Of a stretch of 22,841 nt of DNA, positions 21,933 to 22,841 are shown piece by piece; the stretch's first letter is position 1, and every line of letters begins with the position of its first letter. A program made the position numbers and the translations under genes. The stretch is from Sphingobacteriia bacterium (GTDB taxonomy: Bacteria > Bacteroidota > Bacteroidia > NS11-12g > UBA955). The notes beneath the pieces were generated by a model that worked only from the letters and a program-made list of their open reading frames with translations, had not been told where the DNA came from and searched no databases. The DNA lies in assembly GCA_021151535.1 (NCBI GenBank), contig JAGKXC010000027.1:1-22841 (forward strand). Reading direction: 5' to 3'.

Positions 21933-22841
21933 ATGAAAAAAGCTTTTTGGATGGCCGCAGTTGCTATTGGTGCCTGGGCCTGTCAGTCTAACAACTCTAC
22001 CGAAACAACATCCAAAGATTCTAACGCTCAAGCTGCTGCTCCAGCTGTAAACAAAATGCCTGTTGATGCCGATTGGACGGCCTTCGCAAGGTATGTTTCT
22101 GGTGTTCATGACGAAATGAATACCGAATTGGAAGCCGCCGACGTTTGGAAGCTTCATTCTGCAAAAACTCATACCCGTTGGGAAGAATTGCAAAAGCAAT
22201 TTGGTACCGTAATTTCTACTTGGGTAGAAGGCAAAAAATACCTTACCGATCAATCGCCAAAAACATTGTTTTACCCATTTGCCGGAGGCGATTTTTATTA
22301 CGCAAACCTATTTTACCCCAACCGCGATACCATCATTATGATTGGTTTGGAACCCTGTGGTTCTATGTTCGATAAAAAGGCAACCGATGCCAAACAATTG
22401 GATCAATACTTAACAGATTTGGATCAGGCAATGTTCTATCCCCACAAATTGGGCTTCTTCAGAACATTGAGCATGGATAAAGACTTTAACCGCGGCTATT
22501 TGAATGGAACCTTGCACACATTTTTATTCTATTTAACCCGTGAAGGAAATAACATTCACTATGTTCAAAGTTTTGATGTAGACGAACAAGGTAACATGGC
22601 TAATGTAACCCCTGTGGGAATGGAAAGAAGCAAGCAAGTGGGTATCAAAATCGGATATTCTAAGCCTGGCGATAAACAAGTGAGAGAATTGGTGTACATA
22701 TCTCAAAACGTTGCTGATAAAGAATTGGAGAAAAAGCCTGGCTTTGCATTATATTTCCAAAAAAGAGGCGCCATCGTATCTTACTTTAAAGCAGCGAGTT
22801 ACTTGTTGTATAATGAATATTTCTCAACCATCAGAAACGTG
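21933..22841 (+). CDS. Lipoprotein of unknown family, truncated by the window end
   Basis: The reading frame starts at ATG 21933 and stays open for 303 codons to the last base, so the C-terminus is missing. The N-terminus (MKKAFWMAAVAIGAWACQS) is a lipoprotein signal with lipobox AWAC (Cys17), followed by a polar Ser/Thr/Ala linker to about residue 42. The rest is a globular domain with WEELQKQFGTVISTWVEG (83-100), LFYPFAGGDFYYANLFYPN (112-130), MIGLEPCGSM (136-145), and alternating strands and helices to the end. The FYPF-GG-DFYYANLFYP segment looks like a conserved core, but I cannot name the family and infer no enzyme activity. It is probably envelope-anchored and facing the periplasm or surface. 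Confidence 0.8.
   Translation, partial: MKKAFWMAAVAIGAWACQSNNSTETTSKDSNAQAAAPAVNKMPVDADWTAFARYVSGVHDEMNTELEAADVWKLHSAKTHTRWEELQKQFGTVISTWVEGKKYLTDQSPKTLFYPFAGGDFYYANLFYPNRDTIIMIGLEPCGSMFDKKATDAKQLDQYLTDLDQAMFYPHKLGFFRTLSMDKDFNRGYLNGTLHTFLFYLTREGNNIHYVQSFDVDEQGNMANVTPVGMERSKQVGIKIGYSKPGDKQVRELVYISQNVADKELEKKPGFALYFQKRGAIVSYFKAASYLLYNEYFSTIRNV

Overview
The window comes from a member of the Bacteroidota. Two exported proteins end in type IX secretion (T9SS) C-terminal sorting domains. Several proteins carry Bacteroidota-style lipoprotein signals. Many genes have the phylum's TAnnTTTG -7 promoter element just before the start codon. Shine-Dalgarno sequences are mostly absent, and base composition is moderately AT-rich. 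I do not assign a genus. The window is gene-dense, with 21 protein genes. No gap exceeds about 200 bases, and I see no tRNA, rRNA, CRISPR array, insertion sequence or prophage.

Left part (1-7,300): a GH13 amylase-family lipoprotein (minus) diverges from a T9SS-exported protein with three copies of a Cys-rich PKD-like domain. A YbjN-like protein then converges with a TPR lipoprotein, with one base between their stop codons. Next is a core housekeeping block: ffh (signal recognition particle GTPase) and pdxH (PLP synthesis) as a likely operon, converging on fabI (enoyl-ACP reductase).

Middle (7,300-13,800): a 918-residue T9SS-exported protein with about five Ig-like domains and a PKD domain ends at a strong bidirectional terminator. 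That terminator is shared with a minus-strand run of Wzz-type chain-length regulator, O-antigen ligase/polymerase and OppC/DppC-type ABC permease. The ligase appears to start at a TTG overlapping the wzz stop codon.

Right part (13,900-22,841): mostly minus-strand genes. In transcription order they are a saccharopine/lysine-dehydrogenase-like protein, ndk, a LOG-family nucleotide phosphoribohydrolase, a deoxyhypusine-synthase-family protein, a GH53 galactanase lipoprotein, a ChaN-like protein, kdsC (Kdo-8-P phosphatase) and a CBS-ACT protein. At the right edge a SOS-response-associated peptidase (SRAP/HMCES family) and a truncated lipoprotein of unknown family run on the plus strand.

Most genes are ordinary chromosomal ones: envelope polysaccharide, lipid, nucleotide and cofactor metabolism, protein targeting, and surface proteins. 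I found no convincing undescribed multi-gene system. The points most worth a second look are the -7 boxes abutting start codons (suggesting leaderless or near-leaderless mRNAs), the deoxyhypusine-synthase homologue with its catalytic lysine in a bacterium, the triplicated Cys-rich exported domain, and the truncated lipoprotein at the right end.
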